Below, piece by piece: positions 19,301 to 22,361 of a stretch of 22,361 nt of DNA. This DNA is from DASVSE01 sp036399715 (lineage in GTDB: Bacteria; Bacteroidota; Rhodothermia; Rhodothermales; Rubricoccaceae). The position numbers and the translations under genes are program-made. The stretch is from contig DASWMO010000191.1 of NCBI GenBank assembly GCA_036399715.1, forward strand, positions 1 through 22,361, in the 5' to 3' direction. How positions within the stretch are numbered: the first letter of the stretch is position 1; every line of letters begins with the position of its first letter. A model generated the notes under the pieces. The model was not told the DNA's origin. It made no database searches and worked only from the letters and a program-made list of their open reading frames with translations.

Positions 19301-19700
19301 TGGGCGAAAAGCGCCGGATGATCGGCTCCTCCATCTCCGCCGGGAGGTCGCCGCGGATCGCCGAGATGGCGTCGCGGACCTCGGTCGAGGCCTCCTGCGG
19401 GTCCTTCGAGAACTCGAACTCGATCGAGAGCTGCGCATAGCTGTCGAGCGCACTGCCGTTGATCTTGGTCACGCCCGAGATGCCCTGCACCGCCTCCTCG
19501 ATGGGGTCGAGAATCTCGCGCTCGACGCCGTCCGGCGACCCGCCGGGGTACGGCACGCCGACGATGAGGAACGGCGGGGCGATCTCGGGGAACTCGTCGG
19601 TTTCGAGGCGCAGCAGCGACAGGACGCCGAAGAGGACGAGGCTGAGCATCACGACGACCGTGACGAGCGGCCGCTTGATGGCAAAGTCGGAAATGATCAT
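16377..19700 (-). CDS. RND-family efflux permease (HAE1/AcrB type) with extra membrane segments
   Basis: 1107 residues from the ATG at 19700, which precedes the standard MIISDFAIKRPLVTVVV opening; an ATG 10 codons earlier adds a Cys-rich non-homologous stretch. It is an inner-membrane, proton-driven trimeric exporter. The relay residues are intact: Asp403-Asp404 in helix 4 (GLSLAIGIIIDDAIVV) and the helix-10 Lys at about 977 (GIVAKNAILLIDF). Two periplasmic porter regions follow helices 1 and 7. Where a normal RND protein has one helix 7, residues about 534-600 contain three hydrophobic stretches before the FFGEDD segment (610-614), which accounts for its larger size. No membrane-fusion or TolC-type gene is adjacent, so partners must lie elsewhere. 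Operator-like palindromes sit 66-99 bp upstream. Confidence 0.93.
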   Translation of the reverse strand: MIISDFAIKRPLVTVVVMLSLVLFGVLSLLRLETDEFPEIAPPFLIVGVPYPGGSPDGVEREILDPIEEAVQGISGVTKINGSALDSYAQLSIEFEFSKDPQEASTEVRDAISAIRGDLPAEMEEPIIRRFSPNDLPILSVSLSSETLSTTELTQLADNVVAREIRGVPGVARVDIAGERNRELTINLRPDALVQFGVSPAQVVQAVQGQNLAAPVGRLNGAATEQTIRLEGRIQDVESFYRIPVGRGNGGRAVYLGEVATVEDGAEEARTLALYNGREAVGVDVVKSSDASTTTVANQIIARLDRLEAAGTLPAGTQLDVVRNSGTRVAASVNNVVETLIEGLFLTILVVFVFLNSWRSTVITGLALPVSVLASFVPLWILGFTLNTMSLLGLSLAIGIIIDDAIVVRENIVRHVEMGKDHFRASKEGTDEIGLAVAATTFSIVAVFVPIAFIDGIAGQWFKPFALTIATSVLVSLFVSFSLDPMLSAYWPDPHVPEDKKNLLTRTLDRFNAWFDRQAEGYRRVIGWALDHPSIVVLWALASLFAAIALPASGVIAAGLIVAVTALASVALKALPKHGYVTAPLMIVALVGMGAAIRFAPESAHVGGSFFGEDDRSEIQMSVKTPPGSSLAVTRDRIEQVAAVARAHPEVEYAYATVSSQTGAVDEGSVYVHLVPIAQREKSQNDLTGEIRAAAIQIPGVEVSVSTGFDASKQIQLQLRGTDSEQLAVAADALLARVREVPGTADVGLSTRGRRPEVGVDLDRDAALQRGVSVADVAFSLRPAFAGIDAGDWVDPDGETRDVTVRYGPEFRESAEALQSLPLRVQTAAGPTTISLSEVATARAGLGPAVIQHLDGDPVVSVESNVAQGYDLNGVLAGINATIAESPLPAGVELDQGGQAEDQNEVFTSLITALLSGILLMYLILVLQFNSFLDPLAILVSLPLSLLGVMLGLLIAGSTINIMSMIGVILLMGIVAKNAILLIDFAKELQGRGLSARDALVEAGGIRLRPILMTTFALVAGMVPIAIGSGEGALFRRPLGAAVIGGVITSTILTLIVVPTVYEIFDTWRTALSARVRGVKAPAHGAAGDGATRDLPTTGDGGVALPA

Positions 19701-19765
19701 CGGAGCGCAGCAGGCGGGACAGTCCGCCATGGACGTGCCGCGGCGGTCGAAGATTCGCGCCTGTG

Positions 19766-19780
19766 TGAACGAACGGTTCA
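19766..19780. promoter_or_regulatory. Operator-like inverted repeat upstream of the RND pump
   Basis: TGAAC and GTTCA arms flank a 5-nt centre (GAACG), 66-80 nt upstream of the pump ATG. It is 5 nt from the stronger palindrome at 19786-19799. The pair looks like regulator sites in an efflux-gene promoter. The regulator gene is not in the window. Confidence 0.45.
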
Positions 19781-19785
19781 GAATG

Positions 19786-19799
19786 TGACCGGCCGGTCA
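19786..19799. promoter_or_regulatory. Perfect 14-bp palindrome, probable TetR-type operator
   Basis: TGACCGGCCGGTCA is a perfect palindrome, flanked by AATG on the left and TTTT on the right. Short perfect dyads of the TGACC...GGTCA form are typical of TetR-family operators, and such repressors commonly control RND pumps. It lies 86-99 nt upstream of the pump ATG and 182-195 nt upstream of ccmF, so the pump is the likelier target. TetR control is inference, because no TetR gene is in view. Confidence 0.5.
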
Positions 19800-19947
19800 T
19801 TTTCTTGTTCGTGCCGGTGTGCCGACCGCTTCGGGCCGCTCGCACGTGCCGTGCGCATGCGGATCCGAGCGCCCCGCGCCTGCGGGAAGACGGCGCGGAA
19901 ACGGCTCCCGAGGGCGACCCAGCGCACGAATCGCCAGCTCGGGAGCG

Positions 19948-19955
19948 TACGTTTT
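19948..19955 (+). promoter_or_regulatory. Candidate -7 box for ccmF
   Basis: TACGTTTT matches seven of eight positions of the Bacteroidota -7 consensus TAnnTTTG (counting the two free positions) and lies 25 nt before the ccmF ATG. No TTG is visible at the expected -33 distance, so this is weak. Confidence 0.25.
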
Positions 19956-19980
19956 ACTCCGCGCTGAAACCCGTCCTGAC

Positions 19981-22361
19981 ATGCTGGCTACTGCTGGAAG
20001 CCTCGCCTTGCTCGTCGCCTTCGTCGCCGCGCTCGCGGCCGGCGTCGCGTTCGTCCTCGCTGCCCGTGCTCGGCCCGCCGAGGGCGCCGACCCGGAGGAC
20101 GGCCGTGCCGCGGAGGGGTGGGCCCGCGTCGGGCGCTGGTCGTGGGCGGCCATGGGGATGGGCCTCGCCGTCGCCGCGGGCGCGCTCTGGACCGGGCTCT
20201 TCGGTCGCCACTTCGAGATCGCGTACGTCTACCAGCAGACGAGCCGCGCGATGCCGTGGCACTACACGTTCTCGTCGTTCTGGGCCGGGCAGGAAGGGTC
20301 GTTCCTGCTGTGGGCCATCATGACGGCGGTCGTCGGGGCGGTCCTCATCCGGTGGTCCACGCGGCCCGGCCGGACGGGCGCGGCCCGCGAGGCGCAGACG
20401 GTCTTCGCGCCCATCGTGCTGGCCGTCGTCGCGCTGTGCGAGGCGTTCCTGCTGTCGATGATCGTCGGGCTGAAGCTCGGGCCCCTGCCCATCGGAGCGA
20501 GCCCGTTCGTGAGCCTCGCCGCCAAGTTTCCCGACGCGCCGATGCTGCAGGTGCCCGGCTTCGTCCCGGCCGACGGGCAGGGCCTGAACGACCTGCTCCA
20601 GAACCCGTGGATGGTCATCCACCCGCCGACGCTGTTCACGGGCTTCACGCTGTTGATGGTGCCGTTTGCGTTTGCCGCAGCCGGCCTCGTCACGCGGCGC
20701 TACACGCAGTGGGTGCGGCCCGCGCTGCCGTGGGCGCTTGCCGGGACGGGCATCCTCGGCGTCGGGATCATGATGGGCGGCTACTGGGCCTACGAGACCC
20801 TGAGCTTCGGCGGCTGGTGGGCGTGGGACCCGGTCGAGAATGCGAGCCTCGTGCCGTGGATCTTCGCCGTCGCCGGGTTGCACGCGATGGTGGTCCAGAA
20901 GAAGACGTCGGCGGGGCACAAGTCCGCGCTCGCGCTCACGGTCGTCGCGTTCCAGCTCGTCATCTACTCGACGTTCCTGACGCGCTCGGGCGTGCTCGGC
21001 GACGTATCAGTCCACTCGTTCGTGGACCTCGGGCTGTACAACCAGCTGCTGCTGTGGATCGGCTCGATCGGGCTGCTCGGCTTCGGGCTGCTCGCGTGGC
21101 GCTGGCGTGACCTGCCGGCCCCGGCCAAGGCGCCCGCGTCGCTGAGCCGCGAATCGATGGTGTTCACGGGCGCGCTGTTGCTCGCGATCACGGGCGTCGT
21201 GATCGCGCTCGGGACGTCGGCGCCGATCCTCGGCAAGATTTTCCGCAACAACCCGTCGGCCGTGCCCGCTGCGTTCTACACGACGTGGACGCTGCCCCTC
21301 GGTGTGGCGATCGCGTTCCTCGCAGGCCTCGGGCAAACATTCTGGTGGCGCACGATGTCCGTCGAGGACGTGAACCGCGTCCTGCTGCGGCCCGTCGCAC
21401 TGACCGTCGCGGCGACGGCCGCCGTCGTGCTGTTCACGCCGTTCGTGCCGCTCACCGTCCAGGCCGCCCCGGCGGCAGCGGCGGCGCAGACCGCCTCGGC
21501 CGGGTTCGTGCCCGCGGCCGTCACGGCCGTCTGGCACACGCACGGGACGAGCCTGCTCCTCCTGCTGCTCCTCTTCGCGGCCTTCTTCACGCTCTTCGGC
21601 AATGCGATCGTGATGTGGCGCGTCGGGCGGGGCAACCTCAAGATGGTCGGCGGCTCCCTCACGCACGTCGGCTTCGGGCTGATGCTGCTCGGCATCGTGG
21701 CCTCGGGCGTCTACAACGACCCGATCTCGGACAACAACGGGACCGACATCCAGGGCTCGCGCGAGAACATCGTGGTCCCGCTCGGGCAGACGGTCCGCGC
21801 CGACGACTACGAATGGACGTACCGCGGGCAGGAGGTGAACGCGGAGGGACGGCCGGTGTACGTGATGGACGTCGTGGACCGCCGCGGGGCGCGCTTCCAG
21901 ACGCGCAACGTGGTCTACAAGGACGGCCGCGATCAGTGGATCCAGCACCCGGACGTGCGCGAGGGCCTCGTAAGGGACCTCTACGTCGCCGTCTTCCCCA
22001 GCGCGATGAGCGCCAACCCGGCCGAGGCCGGCGAGGAGTCCGTGCTCGCCGAGGGCGACTCGCTCGTGCTCGACGCGGGCGAGAACAAGGGCGCCTACGT
22101 CGTCCGCTTCACGGGGTACGACCTGGAGGTCGACCTCGACGCGGTCGGGCTGAGCCGCGACTCGGTCGACATGGCGATCGCGGCCAAGCTCGACGTGCGC
22201 AACACGCGCACGGGCGAGACGCGCCTGCTGCGGCCGGTCTACGTCATCGACAAGAACAACCGGCAGTTGTTCGTCCAGAACCGCGCGACGGACTGGGGCC
22301 TCGGCCTGACGTTCGTGGGCATGGTGATCGACGAGGGCGCGATCAAGCTCGTCGCCGAGGG
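19981..22361 (+). CDS. ccmF: Cytochrome c haem lyase subunit CcmF (3' end beyond window)
   Basis: At least 793 residues, still open at the window edge. CcmF is the inner-membrane haem lyase of system I cytochrome c maturation, ligating haem to CxxCH apocytochromes in the periplasm. Visible hallmarks: an N-terminal helix, WHYTFSSFWAGQEGSFLLW (93-111), the WWD haem-handling motif GGWWAWDPVENAS (277-289), and candidate haem-ligand histidines His214 (NPWMVIHPPTLFTGF) and His345 (SVHSFVDLG). Many further helices precede a periplasmic beta-rich domain after about residue 580 (GSLTHVGFGLMLLGIVASG, then YNDPISDN). It is already longer than the roughly 650 residues of E. coli CcmF because of that late domain. 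The ATG at 19981 sits directly before the first helix and has no Shine-Dalgarno sequence. The rest of the maturation operon presumably continues to the right. Confidence 0.95.
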   Translation, partial: MLATAGSLALLVAFVAALAAGVAFVLAARARPAEGADPEDGRAAEGWARVGRWSWAAMGMGLAVAAGALWTGLFGRHFEIAYVYQQTSRAMPWHYTFSSFWAGQEGSFLLWAIMTAVVGAVLIRWSTRPGRTGAAREAQTVFAPIVLAVVALCEAFLLSMIVGLKLGPLPIGASPFVSLAAKFPDAPMLQVPGFVPADGQGLNDLLQNPWMVIHPPTLFTGFTLLMVPFAFAAAGLVTRRYTQWVRPALPWALAGTGILGVGIMMGGYWAYETLSFGGWWAWDPVENASLVPWIFAVAGLHAMVVQKKTSAGHKSALALTVVAFQLVIYSTFLTRSGVLGDVSVHSFVDLGLYNQLLLWIGSIGLLGFGLLAWRWRDLPAPAKAPASLSRESMVFTGALLLAITGVVIALGTSAPILGKIFRNNPSAVPAAFYTTWTLPLGVAIAFLAGLGQTFWWRTMSVEDVNRVLLRPVALTVAATAAVVLFTPFVPLTVQAAPAAAAAQTASAGFVPAAVTAVWHTHGTSLLLLLLLFAAFFTLFGNAIVMWRVGRGNLKMVGGSLTHVGFGLMLLGIVASGVYNDPISDNNGTDIQGSRENIVVPLGQTVRADDYEWTYRGQEVNAEGRPVYVMDVVDRRGARFQTRNVVYKDGRDQWIQHPDVREGLVRDLYVAVFPSAMSANPAEAGEESVLAEGDSLVLDAGENKGAYVVRFTGYDLEVDLDAVGLSRDSVDMAIAAKLDVRNTRTGETRLLRPVYVIDKNNRQLFVQNRATDWGLGLTFVGMVIDEGAIKLVAE

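Larger units (their letters stand above)
19701..19980. other. 280-bp divergent regulatory region between the RND pump and ccmF
   Basis: No credible gene on either strand. The half next to the pump holds two palindromes (listed separately) and an AT-richer patch at 19780-19810. The half next to ccmF is GC-rich up to a T-rich word at 19948-19957. Both flanking genes start here and run outward, so it must carry both promoters. Confidence 0.6.

Noticed and set aside
17142..19967. A 941-codon open frame on the plus strand, antisense to the RND pump
   Set aside because: It has a charged low-complexity translation and fully overlaps a canonical RND gene with intact motifs, so it is a GC-bias shadow.
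19797..20153. A 118-codon minus-strand open frame overlapping the ccmF start, considered as a missing TetR regulator of the pump
   Set aside because: The translation has no helix-turn-helix or TetR features and is Ala/Arg/Pro-rich, and it would lie over the ccmF coding region.

Overview
The window is very GC-rich and carries hallmarks of a Bacteroidota-type cell in the Rhodothermia (the Salinibacter/Rubrivirga/Rubricoccus side). The signs are two secreted proteins with type IX secretion (T9SS)-style C-terminal sorting domains, a PorV/PorQ-like outer-membrane protein, a lipoprotein with a Bacteroidota-style Ig-like domain, and start codons that lack a Shine-Dalgarno sequence almost throughout. 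The genus assignment is inference. There is no rRNA, tRNA, CRISPR array, insertion sequence or phage gene that I can see. This is ordinary chromosomal core and envelope territory rather than an obvious island.

Layout. 73-4140 (-): a giant secreted beta-propeller-repeat/PKD/VCBS/FN3 protein with a T9SS sorting tail. 4386-5141 (-): a four-helix membrane protein with a periplasmic c-type haem domain. 5245-5368: the last 31 codons of a GNAT acetyltransferase with its terminator-like hairpin still attached. 5368-6945 (-): an orphan six-helix sensor histidine kinase. 7055-9595 (+): the HrpB helicase, divergent from the kinase. 9626-10171 (-): family I inorganic pyrophosphatase. 10307-13793 (-): a compact three-gene operon of lipoprotein, T9SS-type secreted repeat protein and PorV-like barrel. 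13884-14007: an intergenic cluster of dyad repeats. 14065-15447 (-): a DAACS dicarboxylate/acidic amino acid symporter. 15567-16283 (-): a DedA membrane protein. 16377-19700 (-): an RND efflux permease without its usual adaptor and outer-membrane partners. 19981 to the end (+): CcmF, the cytochrome c haem lyase, cut by the window edge.

Functional links. The three-gene operon (ATGA overlap, then a 5-nt gap) looks like a surface-export module: a lipoprotein, a secreted cargo with a sorting tail, and a barrel of the family that escorts T9SS cargo. The large protein at the left edge is probably another T9SS cargo. CcmF is needed for maturation of c-type cytochromes such as the one at 4386-5141, although the two are 15 kb apart. 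The RND pump and ccmF are divergently transcribed from a 280-bp region that holds two operator-like palindromes, one of them a perfect 14-mer.

I found no clearly new defence or mobile system. The observations most worth a second look are two apparent extra transmembrane helices inside the RND permease, the T9SS three-gene module, the palindromes upstream of the lone pump, the inverted-repeat doublet at 13913-13990, the truncated acetyltransferase, and the histidine pattern of the membrane cytochrome.
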